Positions 22,396 through 33,871 of a DNA stretch of 64,000 nt are shown one piece after another. A program made the translations under genes and the position numbers. Under the pieces are notes generated by a model. That model searched no databases. It saw only the letters and a program-made list of their open reading frames with translations, and was not told where the DNA came from. The DNA is from Burkholderia sp. lig30 (lineage in GTDB: Bacteria > Pseudomonadota > Gammaproteobacteria > Burkholderiales > Burkholderiaceae), in the NCBI RefSeq assembly GCF_000687455.2, contig NZ_JGVW01000085.1:1-64000 (forward strand). The letters run 5' to 3'. How positions within the stretch are numbered: the stretch's first letter is position 1; the number at the start of each line of letters is the position of its first letter.

Positions 22396-24861
22396 TCAGC
22401 GGCCCATCCAGTAGCGGCGATGCGTGTCGCGGAAGCGTTCGAGCGCGAACCCGCCGCCCGCCGGTGCGACGTCGATGCGCACGGCGCCGTCGCGATCGGT
22501 GCGTGGCAACGGAATGCCGCGCCCTTCGTAACGCGCCCGGACGGTCGGGTGCGGATGCCCGAAGCGATTCCGATAGCCTACCTGAAATACCGCGACGCGC
22601 GGCCCGACGGAGTCGAGGAAAGGCTCGGTCGACGACGTGCGGCTGCCGTGGTGCGGGACGACGAGGATTTGCGCGGCGAGCGCGTCGCGGTCCGCGTCAA
22701 CGAGCCGCCGCTCCGAGCGCGCGTCGATGTCGCCCGTCAGCAGCGCCGACGTGCCGCCCGCGTCCACGCGCAGCACGCAGGACTGCGCGTTCGACGGCCC
22801 GCCGCCGGGACCGCCGTGCGGCCACAGCACCGAGAACGTCACGCCGTCCCACGTCCAGCGCTGCCCGGCCACGCACGGCAAGCGCGCGGCGACGCCCGCC
22901 GCTTGCGCGGCTCGCCAGAGCCCGCTTGCCGGCGGCAGACCGGCGAGCAGCAGACGCACGTCGGCCGCGCCATAGACGGCCGACGCGCCGCCCGCATGAT
23001 CCGCATCCGCATGGCTGAGCACGAGCGCATCGAGCGTGCGGATGCCGTGCGCGCGCAGGAACGGCGTGACGATCCGCTCGCCCGCATGGGACGATTCCGG
23101 CCCCGGCCCCGCGTCGAACAGCAGCGCATGGCGCGCCGTCTCGACCAGCACCGCCGAACCCTGCCCGACGTCCAGCGCCGTCAGGCGAAAGCCGCCTTCG
23201 CGCGGCGCGTCGGACGCCGGCGCGAGCAGCGGCAGCCACGTGATCGGCGCCGCCCAGCGCAGCGGCCAGCCGCGCGGCATCAGCGCCCAGACCGCGCCGC
23301 CGCACGCGAGCGCCAGCGCCGCCCCGCCCGGCATCGGCAGCCACCGCACGCTGCCCGGCCACTCCGCGAGCCGGACCAGGGCCGAACCCATCGGCCCGAG
23401 CAGCGCGTGCGCGAGCCGGAACGCGTGCACGTCGAGCGGCGCGGGCAGCACGATGCCGGCGAGCACCACGGGCGTCACCAGGAAACTGACCCACGGAATC
23501 GCGAACGCGTTGGCAAGCGGGCCGACGACGGAGATCTGCGCGAACCATGCGGCGGTCAGCGGCGCAAGGCCGATCGTGACCGCGTACTGGATGCGCGCGG
23601 CGCCGGCCACGCGCCGGCCCGCTCGGGCGCAGCACGCGCGCAGCCGCTCGCCGAACCCTGCGTCGTCCGGCTCGTCGTGCCCGTCGGGCGCACGCACGCC
23701 CGACGCGGCGAGCAGGATCACGCCGACCGCGCCGAACGACAGCCAGAACCCGGCGGACAGGACGGCCCACGGATCGGCCAGCAGCACGCCGCCGAGCGCG
23801 ATGCACAGCAGCGACGATGCCGGTGCGCTGCGCCCCGCGAGATACGCGATGCTCGCCGCCGCGATCATCCACCACGCGCGTTGCGCGGGCACGTTGAAAC
23901 CGGCGAGCGCCGCGTAGCAGCCGGCCGCCGCCATCGCGGCGAGCGCGCCCGCGCAGGGCGCCGGGACAACGAGCGCCGCGCTCCAGCCGCGCCAGCGCAC
24001 ACGAGGCCAGCCCGCCGACGCGAGCCAGCCGGCCAGCCCGCCGACTAGACCGATGTGCAGCCCCGAGATCGCGACCAGATGGCTGGTGCCGGTGTCGCGC
24101 AGCACGCGCCAGTCGTCGGCGCCGATGCCGGCCTGATCGCCGATCGCCAATGCCGTGACGATCCCGCGATGCCGCGCGTCCGGCCCGAGTGCCACGGCGA
24201 TGCGCTCGCGCAGGGCGGTGCGCCACCGGTCGACCGACGCCCGGACGCCGCGCGCATCCACATCGAGCCGCTCGGCGCGCTGCGGCTGCGTCACGTAACC
24301 GAGCGCGCGCACGCCGGCCGCCAGCCACGCCGCTTCGCCGTCGCGCACACGGGGGTTGGCCTCTGCGTGCGGCCGCTTCAGGCGCACCGTCAGGCGCCAG
24401 CGTTGCGCGGCGCGCAGGTCCGGGATCGCGGCCGCGTCGCGCGCGCCGTAGTGGCGCCAGCTCAAACGGATCGACGGCGGAAAATGCGCGATGCCGGCAT
24501 CGTTCGACTCGACGTCGAACAGAAACCGCGCGCCGGCGTCGTCGACGGCCGGCAGCCCCCTGATTGCACCGGTGACGACGATGTCGCGCCCTTCCCACTC
24601 GACCGGCAACGCGTCGCGCAACCGCCATTCGGCGCGCGCCGCCGCATACCCGAACCCGGCCAGGCCCGCCGCCGCCGCGCACGCGAGCCAGCCGAGCATC
24701 GCTGTCGCGCGGGTGCGCGCAGTGCGGCGCGCGCACCACACGCCTGCTGCCAGCCCACCGCACGCAAGCGTGCCGCCCAGCCAGCCCGCGACGCCCGGCA
24801 ACGCCGGCTGCCACTGCAGCGCGACGACGCCGAGCGCGAACGCCATCCACCCTACGCGCAT
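22396..24861 (-). CDS. comEC: ComEC/Rec2 family DNA-uptake channel protein
   Basis: An 821-residue inner-membrane protein. ComEC carries single-stranded DNA across the membrane during natural transformation. Order of domains: N-terminal hydrophobic region and DUF4131 domain (about 1-200), multispanning Competence domain (about 220-530, with ISGLHIGLVGGL), then a C-terminal metallo-beta-lactamase domain with LSHADADHAGG and VPHHGSRTSS. No other competence genes are in the window. The tatD-like gene is directly upstream on the same strand, separated by 57 bases. Confidence 0.93.
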   Translation of the reverse strand: MRVGWMAFALGVVALQWQPALPGVAGWLGGTLACGGLAAGVWCARRTARTRATAMLGWLACAAAAGLAGFGYAAARAEWRLRDALPVEWEGRDIVVTGAIRGLPAVDDAGARFLFDVESNDAGIAHFPPSIRLSWRHYGARDAAAIPDLRAAQRWRLTVRLKRPHAEANPRVRDGEAAWLAAGVRALGYVTQPQRAERLDVDARGVRASVDRWRTALRERIAVALGPDARHRGIVTALAIGDQAGIGADDWRVLRDTGTSHLVAISGLHIGLVGGLAGWLASAGWPRVRWRGWSAALVVPAPCAGALAAMAAAGCYAALAGFNVPAQRAWWMIAAASIAYLAGRSAPASSLLCIALGGVLLADPWAVLSAGFWLSFGAVGVILLAASGVRAPDGHDEPDDAGFGERLRACCARAGRRVAGAARIQYAVTIGLAPLTAAWFAQISVVGPLANAFAIPWVSFLVTPVVLAGIVLPAPLDVHAFRLAHALLGPMGSALVRLAEWPGSVRWLPMPGGAALALACGGAVWALMPRGWPLRWAAPITWLPLLAPASDAPREGGFRLTALDVGQGSAVLVETARHALLFDAGPGPESSHAGERIVTPFLRAHGIRTLDALVLSHADADHAGGASAVYGAADVRLLLAGLPPASGLWRAAQAAGVAARLPCVAGQRWTWDGVTFSVLWPHGGPGGGPSNAQSCVLRVDAGGTSALLTGDIDARSERRLVDADRDALAAQILVVPHHGSRTSSTEPFLDSVGPRVAVFQVGYRNRFGHPHPTVRARYEGRGIPLPRTDRDGAVRIDVAPAGGGFALERFRDTHRRYWMGR

Positions 24862-24918
24862 CCCGCCTCCTCGCCGGCATCGCGCCGCCGTTCCGGAAGC
24901 GGCGCCCGTTCGAAGCGA

Positions 24919-25707
24919 TTATGCGGACAAAAGCGCGAGGCGCGGCAATGCGGCGTGCGCGTTGGCCGAAGTGGATACTGCGAGCGCGTGCGCGTCGATC
25001 CCGCGCAACGCGGCGAGCACGTCGCCGATGCGCGGCACCTGATCGGGCGTATTGCGGGAGTTGTAGCGCCATTCGGGCGCGATGTCGGGCGCATCGGTCT
25101 CGACCACGAGCGCGTCGACCGGCAGTTGCGCCGCCAGCCGGCGGATCTGCAGCGCGCGCTCGAACGTGATGTTGCCGCCGAAGCCGAGATGGACGCCCTG
25201 CGCGAGATAGGCGTGCGCCTGCTGAAAGCTGCCGTTGAACGCATGCGCGATGCCGCGCCGCACGCCGAAGCGGCGCAGCCCGGCCAGCACGCGATCCTGC
25301 GACTTGCGGACATGGCACACCACCGGCAGGTCGAAGTCGCGCGCGAGCTTCAGTTGCGCGTCGTAAAAAAATTGCTGACGCGCGTCGTCGAGCCCCGGCA
25401 CGAAACCATCCAGACCGATCTCGCCGATACCGACGAAACACGGATCGTCGAGGCTCGCGTCGATTTCCATCCGCAACAGGTCGAGATCCTCGTCGCGTGC
25501 GCGAGGCGTATACATCGGATGGATGCCGAGCATGTAGACGGCGCCCGGCGTGCGGTGCGCCAGCTCGCGCACCGCCGTGAAGTTGTCGCGCCCGACGCTC
25601 GGGATCACGATGCGCGACACGCCCGCATCGCGCGCCGCCTGCGCGACCGCGTCGCGGTCGGCGTCGAACTCGGCAGCATCGAGATGGCAGTGCGTGTCGA
25701 TCCACAT
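24919..25707 (-). CDS. TatD family metal-dependent hydrolase (DNase)
   Basis: A 262-residue TIM-barrel hydrolase. The metal ligands include H6 and H8 in DTHCHLD, a Glu in GEIGLDG, His residues in VCHVRKS and IAHAFNGS, and Asp in VETDAPD. Family members are 3'-5' exodeoxyribonucleases involved in DNA repair or fragmentation. The pairing with comEC fits a DNA-related role but is only context. Confidence 0.93.
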   Translation of the reverse strand: MWIDTHCHLDAAEFDADRDAVAQAARDAGVSRIVIPSVGRDNFTAVRELAHRTPGAVYMLGIHPMYTPRARDEDLDLLRMEIDASLDDPCFVGIGEIGLDGFVPGLDDARQQFFYDAQLKLARDFDLPVVCHVRKSQDRVLAGLRRFGVRRGIAHAFNGSFQQAHAYLAQGVHLGFGGNITFERALQIRRLAAQLPVDALVVETDAPDIAPEWRYNSRNTPDQVPRIGDVLAALRGIDAHALAVSTSANAHAALPRLALLSA

Positions 25708-25789
25708 GTCAGGTCAAAATTCGCGACGCGGCCCCGGGCGCGCCGGCGCCCGCCCGGCGGGCGGCGCGCGCGCAAGCCGCCGTTTCCCG

Positions 25790-26534
<745 letters not shown>

Positions 26535-26542
<8 letters not shown>

Positions 26543-27788
26543 AGCGCAGCGCCTCCGCCGGCCGCACCTTCGCGCCGCGCCAGCTCGGATACAGCGTCGC
26601 GACCGCCGACAGCGCGAACGCGATCAGGCCGATCCGGATCACGTCGCTCGCGACCAGCTCGGACGGCAACTCGCTGATGAAGTACACCGACGGCGGCAGG
26701 AACTGCACGCCGAACGCATGCTCGATCATCGGAATCAGCCACGGGATGCTCCACGCGATCAGGCAGCCGAGCGCGACGCCTGCGGCCGTGCCGACGAAGC
26801 CGATCGTCACGCCCTGCACGACGAAAATCTTCATGATCGAGCCTGGCTGCGCGCCGAGCGTGCGCAGGATCGCGATGTCCGCCTGCTTGTTGGTCACCGT
26901 CATCACGAGCGACGACACGAGGTTGAACGCGGCCACCGCGATGATCAGCGTGAGGATGATGAACATCATCCGCTTCTCGATCTGCACCGCCGAGAACCAC
27001 GTCTTGTTCTGCTGCGTCCAGTCGCGGATGTACAGGCTGCCCGACAGCGAACGCGACAGCTCGACCGCGACCTCGGGCGCCTTCTGCATGTCCTTCAGGC
27101 GCAGCCGCACGCCGGTCGGCGCGGGCAGGCGGAACAGCGCCTCGGCATCCTGGATGTTGACCATCGCGAGGCTGCTGTCGTATTCGTAATGCCCGGACTC
27201 GAAGATGCCGACCACCGTGAACTGCTTCAGGCGCGGCAGCATCCCGGCCGGCGTGATCGTGCCTTCCGGCGCGACGAGCGTGACCTTGTCGCCGACCGTG
27301 ACGCCGAGATTGCCGGCGAGTGCATCGCCGAGCACGATGCCGAACTGCCCCGGCACGAGCGCCGCGAGCGCGCCGGCCTTCATGTCCTTGCCGACCTCCG
27401 ACACCTGCGGCTCGAGCGACGGCTCGACGCCGCGCAGCATCACGCCGTTGACCGCGTCCTGGCGGGTGAGCAGCGCCTGCGCGTCGACATACGGCGCCGC
27501 GCCGATCACCGACGGATTCAGGCGCGCTTCCTTCGCAGTCATTTGCCAGTCGGGCATCGCGCCCGTCGGCGAGAACACCTCGACGTGCGCGAGCACCGAC
27601 AGCATGCGGTCGCGCACCTCCTTCTGGAAGCCGTTCATCACCGACAGCACGACGATCAGCGCTGCGACGCCAAGCGCGATGCCGAGCATCGAGACGAGCG
27701 CGATGAAGGAAATGAAACCGTTGCCGGTCGTGCGTTTGCCGGCGCGCGTATAGCGCCAGCCGATCTGCCATTCGTATGGAACTTTCAA
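26535..27788 (-). CDS. lolC: Lipoprotein-releasing ABC transporter permease (LolC/LolE family)
   Basis: A 417-residue inner-membrane permease with four transmembrane segments: one near residues 22-48, then a large periplasmic MacB/PCD-like domain, then three near 275-300, 318-345 and 380-400. The N-terminal [25 protein letters not shown] is typical of the family. Only one permease gene precedes lolD; in enterics there are two (lolC and lolE). A single homodimerising permease (LolF type) is the likely arrangement, by inference. Confidence 0.93.
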
Positions 27789-27925
27789 GCGAATCCTTTC
27801 TGCTGGTTGCGGCGAATCGGGCGGTCCATCACCCGGCTCGCGTTCGGCCCGCGCGGGACGGAAAACGGCCGCCGTGCGCAGGCGGGCCGTCGACCGGCCC
27901 GATCACGCGCGCAGTTTGCCATACA

Positions 27926-29005
27926 ATGCGCACCATCATGCACGACCGACGCCTCCATTTTCTCGTCCCCTTCGCGCTGCCGGCCGCGGCCGATGCCGCC
28001 TCGTCCCTGCACACCCTGGACAGCCCCGCGCTCGAAAAGTTGCTGTCGCGCGCCAGCCTCGTCGAGCGGGTGGCCGGCGAGGACTTCCAGCGCACGCTGC
28101 CGCACGAGCGCTGGCTCGCCCACCGGTTCGGCGCGGCGCCGGGCAACGCCGCCGACGAGGCGCCGCTCGCGCCCTACATGCTGCTCGCCGACGGCGGCGA
28201 CCCCGGCGAGCACGCGTGGGCGTGCGTCGAGCCCGTGCACGTGCAGATCGCGCACGACCATCTGGTGCTCGTCGACCCGGCCGCGCTTGCGCTCGGCGAC
28301 GACGAGGCCGCCGCGCTGCTCGCCGTCGCCCGGCCGCTGATCGAGGAGCTGGGGGTGCGGCTCGAAGCGCCCTGCCCGACCCGCTGGTATCTGTCGAGCG
28401 AACAGTTCCGCCCTCTCGCGGGCGCCGCGCCGCTGCGCGCGAGCGGGCGCAACATCGAGATCTGGCTGCCGCACGAGGCGCACACGGGCGAACGCTCGCG
28501 CGTCTGGATGAAGCTGCAGAACGAAGTGCAGATGGCGTGGTTCCAGCATCCCGTCAACGAGGCCCGCGAGGCGCGCGGGCTACCCGCCGTCAACTCGATC
28601 TGGTTCCACGCGCAGGGCGTGCTGAAACCGGTCGGCCGGCCGTTCGCCCGCGTGCTGTCGGATTCGCCCGCGGCGCTCGGCCTCGCGCGCGCCGGCCAGG
28701 CCGACACCGGCGCGCCGCCGGCCCGGTTCGACGCGCTCGGCGCGCCCGCCGATGGCGCGACGCTCGTCGAGCTGTCGACGCTCACCGCCCCGTTCATCGA
28801 GCAGGACTGGGCGCGCTGGCACGCGGCGCTCGACGCGCTGGAACGCGACTGGTTCGCGCCCGCGCTCGCGGCGCTTTCACGCGGCGAGCTAACGAGCCTC
28901 GACCTCACCCTGTGCGGCGACACCAGCTCGGTGACGCTGCGCACGACGCGCGGCGACCTGCGCAAGTTCTGGCGCCGCCGCGCGCTCGCCTCCCTGTTCG
29001 AATAA
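27926..29005 (+). CDS. RpfE-like protein of the cofactor-independent phosphoglycerate mutase-related family
   Basis: About 359 residues from ATG 27926 (27938 is equally possible; the upstream frame to 27776 overlaps the lolC 5' end). The N-terminus LHFLVPFALP and the internal segments ARPLIEELG, RWYLSSEQF, RVWMKLQNEVQMAWFQHPVN and NSIWFHAQG match the regulatory protein RpfE group first named in Xanthomonas. The biochemical role is not established. As in Xanthomonas, it sits directly upstream of recJ (11 bases), so the pair is probably cotranscribed. Confidence 0.78.
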   Translation: MRTIMHDRRLHFLVPFALPAAADAASSLHTLDSPALEKLLSRASLVERVAGEDFQRTLPHERWLAHRFGAAPGNAADEAPLAPYMLLADGGDPGEHAWACVEPVHVQIAHDHLVLVDPAALALGDDEAAALLAVARPLIEELGVRLEAPCPTRWYLSSEQFRPLAGAAPLRASGRNIEIWLPHEAHTGERSRVWMKLQNEVQMAWFQHPVNEAREARGLPAVNSIWFHAQGVLKPVGRPFARVLSDSPAALGLARAGQADTGAPPARFDALGAPADGATLVELSTLTAPFIEQDWARWHAALDALERDWFAPALAALSRGELTSLDLTLCGDTSSVTLRTTRGDLRKFWRRRALASLFE

Positions 29006-29016
29006 CCCGCCCGAGC

Positions 29017-30714
29017 ATGACCCGTATCGTTCAACGTTCCGTCGCGCCCGCCGATGCCGAGGCGCTCGCGCGCCACGGCGTGCATCCGGTGCTCGCGCGC
29101 CTGTTCGCGTCGCGCGGCGTCACGTCGCCCGCCGACATCGAGACCGCGCTCGCGCGGCTTGTCCCGCCCACCGAACTGAAAGGCTGCGCCGACGCCGCCG
29201 CGCTGCTTGCCGACGCGATCGCCGAACAGCGCCGCCTGCTGGTCGTCGCCGACTACGACTGCGACGGCGCGACCGCCTGCGCAGTCGCGGTGCGCGGCCT
29301 GCGGATGTTCGGCGCACAGATCGACTACCTGGTGCCGAACCGCTTCGAGTACGGCTACGGCCTCACGCCCGAGATCGTCGAGCTGGCCGCGACGCGCCGG
29401 CCCGACCTGCTGATCACGGTCGACAACGGCATCGCGAGCGTCGCGGGCGTCGAGGCCGCGAACGCGCGCGGCATCGACGTGCTGGTGACCGATCACCATC
29501 TGCCCGGCGACGCGCTGCCCGCCGCGCGCGCGATCGTCAACCCGAACCAGCCCGGCTGCACGTTCCCGAGCAAGCACGTCGCCGGCGTCGGCGTGATGTT
29601 CTACGTGCTGCTCGCGCTGCGCGCGGAGCTGCGCCGGCGCGGCGCGTTCGCCAGCAAGGACGCCGAGCCGCGCCTCGACGGCCTGCTCGATCTCGTCGCG
29701 CTCGGCACCGTCGCCGACGTCGTGCGGCTCGATGGCAACAACCGGGTGCTCGTCGCGCAGGGGCTGCACCGCATCCGCAACGGCCGCATGCAGCCGGGGA
29801 TCGCCGCGCTGTTCCGCGCGGCGGGCCGCGACGCGCGCACCGCGTCGGGCTTCGATCTCGGCTTCGGCCTCGGCCCGCGGCTGAACGCCGCCGGCCGCCT
29901 GTCGGACATGTCGCTCGGCATCGAGTGCCTGATCACCGACGACATCGGCCGCGCGTGGGAACTCGCGCAGCAGCTCGACGCGATGAACCGCGAACGCCGC
30001 GAAATCGAGGCCGGCATGCAGCAGCAGGCGCTCGCCGACCTCGCCGCCGTCGATCCGGCCGACGCGTGCTCGATCACGCTGTTCAACCCCGAATGGCACC
30101 AGGGCGTGATCGGCATCGTCGCCGGGCGGCTGAAGGAGAAATTCCACCGCCCGTCGTTTACGTTCGCGCACGCGGACGAGCACGGCGAACGGGTCAAGGG
30201 CTCCGGACGGTCGATCCCCGGCTTCCATCTGCGCGACGCGCTCGATCTCGTGTCGAAGCGCGAGCCGGACCTGCTCGTCGCGTTCGGCGGCCACGCGATG
30301 GCGGCGGGCGTCACGCTCGACGCGCGGAACGTGCCGCGCTTCGCCGCCGCGTTCGAGAAGGTTGCGCGCGAGTGGCTGTCGGACGACGCGCTCGCCCGCG
30401 TGATCGAAACCGACGGCGAGCTCGAAGACGCGTACTTCACGCCGCAGTTCGTCGAGCTGCTCGACGCCGCGGTGTGGGGCCAGGGCTTTCCGGCGCCGCT
30501 TTTCTCCGGCGAATTCGACGTCGCGTCGCAGGCGCTCGTGAAGGACAAGCACCTGAAGCTGCAGCTGGTGCGCGGCCGCCAGCGCTTCAACGCGATCTGG
30601 TTCAACCACACCGAGCCGCTGCCGCCGCGCGCGCTGCTCGCCTACCGCCTCGTCAGCGACACCTGGAACGGCGTGACGCGCGTGCAGCTGATCGTCGAGC
30701 ACGCGGCGCATTAG
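29017..30714 (+). CDS. recJ: Single-stranded-DNA-specific exonuclease RecJ
   Basis: A 565-residue 5'-3' ssDNA exonuclease used in recombination and mismatch repair. DHH-phosphoesterase motifs are VVADYDCDGATA, TVDNGIAS and VTDHHLPGD; the DHHA1 motif VAFGGHAMAAGV and the C-terminal OB-fold follow. The ATG at 29017 is close to the rpfE-like stop. The length matches E. coli RecJ (577). Confidence 0.97.
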   Translation: MTRIVQRSVAPADAEALARHGVHPVLARLFASRGVTSPADIETALARLVPPTELKGCADAAALLADAIAEQRRLLVVADYDCDGATACAVAVRGLRMFGAQIDYLVPNRFEYGYGLTPEIVELAATRRPDLLITVDNGIASVAGVEAANARGIDVLVTDHHLPGDALPAARAIVNPNQPGCTFPSKHVAGVGVMFYVLLALRAELRRRGAFASKDAEPRLDGLLDLVALGTVADVVRLDGNNRVLVAQGLHRIRNGRMQPGIAALFRAAGRDARTASGFDLGFGLGPRLNAAGRLSDMSLGIECLITDDIGRAWELAQQLDAMNRERREIEAGMQQQALADLAAVDPADACSITLFNPEWHQGVIGIVAGRLKEKFHRPSFTFAHADEHGERVKGSGRSIPGFHLRDALDLVSKREPDLLVAFGGHAMAAGVTLDARNVPRFAAAFEKVAREWLSDDALARVIETDGELEDAYFTPQFVELLDAAVWGQGFPAPLFSGEFDVASQALVKDKHLKLQLVRGRQRFNAIWFNHTEPLPPRALLAYRLVSDTWNGVTRVQLIVEHAAH

Positions 30715-30852
30715 GGCCCGTTCGCGCCGATAACCGGCTTGCGCCGGCCGCCGGACGGAATTTCTCGAGGACTGAGGAACGCGCCTTGCCCGCCGGGGCG
30801 CGGCCGCCTGCCTGCGGCGCGCCGTCGTCGCCGGGCGGATGCCCCGATCGGC

Positions 30853-30858
30853 TATAAT
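30853..30858 (+). promoter_or_regulatory. Candidate -10 element for prfB-lysS
   Basis: TATAAT at 30853-30858, 37 bases before the prfB ATG, in the context GGCTATAATTCCGC. No clear -35 is visible in the GC-rich upstream sequence. The 180-base gap after recJ holds nothing else recognisable. Confidence 0.5.
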
Positions 30859-30894
30859 TCCGCTTTTTTACGAAGCACGAAAAGCGAAACGATC

Positions 30895-31999
30895 ATGGAA
30901 GCGGAACGTCTCAACGCGATCGAAAGCTCTCTGCTCGACCTGCGCCGCCGCGCGGGCGAGCTTCGGGGGTATCTTTGACTACGACGCCAAGTCTGCGCGT
31001 CTAGCCGAAGTCAACAAGGAACTCGAAGATCCCAACGTCTGGAACGACTCGAAGAACGCGCAGGCGCTCGGTCGTGAGAAGAAGTTGCTGGAAGGCGTCG
31101 TGACGACGCTGAGCGCGCTGGACAACGACCTGCGCGACGCGCAGGACCTGTTCGACCTCGCGCACGAGGAAAACGACGAGGACACCCTCGTCGCGAGCGA
31201 AGGCGAGGCCGCCGCGCTGGAACTGCGCGTCGCCGACATCGAGTTCCGCCGGATGTTCTCGAACCCGGCCGACCCGAACAACTGCTTCATCGACATCCAG
31301 GCCGGCGCTGGCGGCACCGAGGCGTGCGACTGGGCATCGATGCTGCTGCGCCAGTACCTGCGCTACTGCGAGCGCAAGGGCTTCAAGGCCGAAGTGCTCG
31401 AAGAATCCGACGGCGACGTCGCCGGCATCAAGAACGCGACGATCAAGGTCTCGGGCGAATACGCGTACGGCTACCTGCGCACCGAAACGGGCATTCACCG
31501 CCTCGTGCGGAAGTCGCCGTTCGATTCGTCGGGCGGGCGCCACACGTCGTTCTCGTCGGTGTTCGTCTATCCGGAAATCGACGACTCGATCGAAGTCGAG
31601 GTCAACCCGGCCGATCTGCGCATCGACACGTACCGCGCATCGGGCGCGGGCGGCCAGCACATCAACAAGACCGACTCCGCGGTGCGGATCACGCACATGC
31701 CGACCGGCATCGTCGTTCAGTGCCAGAACGACCGCTCGCAGCACCGCAACCGCGCCGAAGCGATGGCGATGCTGAAGTCGCGGCTGTACGAGGCCGAGCT
31801 GCGCAAGCGCCAGGCCGAGCAGGACAAGCTCGAATCGAGCAAGACCGACGTGGGCTGGGGCCACCAGATCCGCTCGTACGTGCTCGACCAGAGCCGTGTG
31901 AAGGACCTGCGCACGAACGTCGAAATGAGCAACACGAGAGCGGTGCTCGACGGCGATCTCGACGACTTCATCGGCGCGAGCCTGAAACAGGGCGTGTAA
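30895..31999 (+). CDS. prfB: Peptide chain release factor 2, with programmed +1 frameshift
   Basis: RF2 ends translation at UGA and UAA. The gene is two overlapping frames: 30895-30975, then an in-frame TGA at 30976-30978, then 30977-31999. The site reads GGGGGT-AT-CTT-TGA-C: an internal Shine-Dalgarno-like element, the slippery CTT and the UGA stop followed by C, the standard autoregulatory signal. Joined, the product is 367 residues, the usual size. It contains the SPF tripeptide ([14 protein letters not shown]) for stop-codon reading and the GGQ motif ([11 protein letters not shown]) for peptidyl-tRNA hydrolysis. lysS follows by 73 bases, an order common in proteobacteria. Confidence 0.97.
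30966..30979 (+). promoter_or_regulatory. RF2 programmed +1 ribosomal frameshift site
   Basis: The internal GGGGGT, then AT, then CTT TGA C. When RF2 is scarce the ribosome pauses at the UGA, and tRNA-Leu slips from CUU to UUU, entering the long frame at GAC (30977). This is established for bacterial prfB and the sequence fits exactly. Confidence 0.96.
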
Positions 32000-32072
32000 G
32001 CGCCGCGGCGCGGCCCTGCCGCGCCGCCCTCTCCCGCTTGCGTTGCCGCACCCACACCGAATCCCGACCATC

Positions 32073-33599
32073 ATGACCGAACCGACCCAAACGCAGCCCG
32101 CCGTCGCGGCGGACGAAAACCAGATCATTGCCGAACGCCGCGAGAAGCTGCACGCATTGCGCGAGCAAGGCATCGCCTACCCGAACGACTTCCGCCCGAC
32201 CCATCACGCGGCCGACCTGCAGGCCACCTATGCGGACACGGACAAGGAAGCGCTCGAGGCGAGCCCGCAACACGTCGCGATCGCCGGCCGCATGATGCTC
32301 AAGCGCGTGATGGGCAAGGCCAGCTTCGCGACGGTGCAGGACGGGTCGGGCCAGATCCAGTTCTTCGTGACGCCGAACGATGTCGGCGCGGAAACCTACG
32401 ACGCGTTCAAGAAATGGGATCTCGGCGACATCGTCGCCGCGCGCGGCGAGCTGTTCCGCACCAACAAGGGCGAGCTGTCGGTCAAGTGCACGGAGCTGCG
32501 CCTGCTGTCGAAGGCGCTGCGCCCGATGCCGGACAAGTTCCACGGCCTCGCCGACCAGGAAATGCGCTACCGCCAGCGTTACGTCGACCTGATCGTCACG
32601 CCGGAGACGCGCAACACGTTCCGTGCGCGCACGAAGACGATCGCGTCGATCCGCAAGTTCATGGGCGACGCCGACTTCATGGAAGTCGAAACGCCGATGC
32701 TGCACCCGATTCCGGGCGGCGCGACCGCGAAGCCGTTCGTCACGCACCACAACGCGCTCGACATGCAGATGTTCCTGCGCATCGCGCCGGAGCTGTACCT
32801 GAAGCGGCTGGTCGTCGGCGGCTTCGAGCGCGTGTTCGAGATCAACCGCAATTTCCGGAACGAGGGCGTGTCGCCGCGTCACAATCCGGAATTCACGATG
32901 ATGGAGTTCTACGCCGCGTACACCGACTACCGCTGGCTGATGGACTTCACCGAGCAGCTGATCCGCCAGGCGGCGATCGACGCGCTCGGCACCGCGACGA
33001 TCCAGTACCAGGGCCGCGAGCTCGACCTCGCGAAGCCGTTCCATCGCCTGACGATCACGCAGGCGATCCAGAAATTCGCGCCGCAGTACACCGACGGCCA
33101 GCTGTCGGACGACGCCTACGTGCGCAGCGAACTGAAGCGCCTCGGTGTCGACGTGACGCAGCCGGCGTTCCTGAACGCAGGCATCGGCGCGCTTCAGCTC
33201 GCGCTGTTCGAGGAAACGGCCGAAGCGCAGCTGTGGGAGCCGACCTTCATCATCGATTACCCGATCGAGGTGTCGCCGCTCGCGCGCGCATCGGACACGG
33301 TGCCGGGCATCACCGAGCGCTTCGAGCTGTTCATGACCGGCCGCGAGATCGCGAACGGCTTCTCGGAGCTGAACGATCCGGAAGACCAGGCGGCACGCTT
33401 CAAGAAGCAGGTCGAGCAAAAGGATGCCGGCGACGAGGAAGCGATGTTCTTCGACGCGGACTACATCCGCGCGCTCGAGTACGGCATGCCTCCGACGGGC
33501 GGCTGCGGGATCGGCATCGACCGCCTGGTCATGCTGCTGACCGACAGCCCGACGATCCGCGACGTGCTGCTGTTCCCGCACCTGCGCCGCGAGGACTGA
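32073..33599 (+). CDS. lysS: Lysyl-tRNA synthetase (class II)
   Basis: Charges tRNA-Lys. The 508-residue protein has an N-terminal OB-fold anticodon-binding domain (about 60-170) and the class II catalytic core with motif 2 [22 protein letters not shown] and motif 3 [15 protein letters not shown] 32073 (MTEPTQ) is chosen over the upstream in-frame 32043. It follows prfB. Confidence 0.97.
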   Translation: MTEPTQTQPAVAADENQIIAERREKLHALREQGIAYPNDFRPTHHAADLQATYADTDKEALEASPQHVAIAGRMMLKRVMGKASFATVQDGSGQIQFFVTPNDVGAETYDAFKKWDLGDIVAARGELFRTNKGELSVKCTELRLLSKALRPMPDKFHGLADQEMRYRQRYVDLIVTPETRNTFRARTKTIASIRKFMGDADFMEVETPMLHPIPGGATAKPFVTHHNALDMQMFLRIAPELYLKRLVVGGFERVFEINRNFRNEGVSPRHNPEFTMMEFYAAYTDYRWLMDFTEQLIRQAAIDALGTATIQYQGRELDLAKPFHRLTITQAIQKFAPQYTDGQLSDDAYVRSELKRLGVDVTQPAFLNAGIGALQLALFEETAEAQLWEPTFIIDYPIEVSPLARASDTVPGITERFELFMTGREIANGFSELNDPEDQAARFKKQVEQKDAGDEEAMFFDADYIRALEYGMPPTGGCGIGIDRLVMLLTDSPTIRDVLLFPHLRRED

Positions 33600-33871
33600 C
33601 CGGCTGCGCCGACTGCACGCCCCGCCACGCGGCGGCGTGCGGCCGGCGGCTTTGTAACCGCGCGTAAATCCCGCCTGCCGGCGTCCGCCGGCAAACGATC
33701 CTCTCCCCCTTTTCATTTCCGCTTCCCGACGGCCCCGGCCGGGTTTCGGGCGCCAATGCCTGCGATCTCCGGCAGCGAATCGTTACAACTTGATACCCCG
33801 CCCTGCCCGCGCGTGGACCACACTGGTTCGTGCCAGATCGCGCACGTCCGTGTGCGCCAGGAGCGAGAAAA

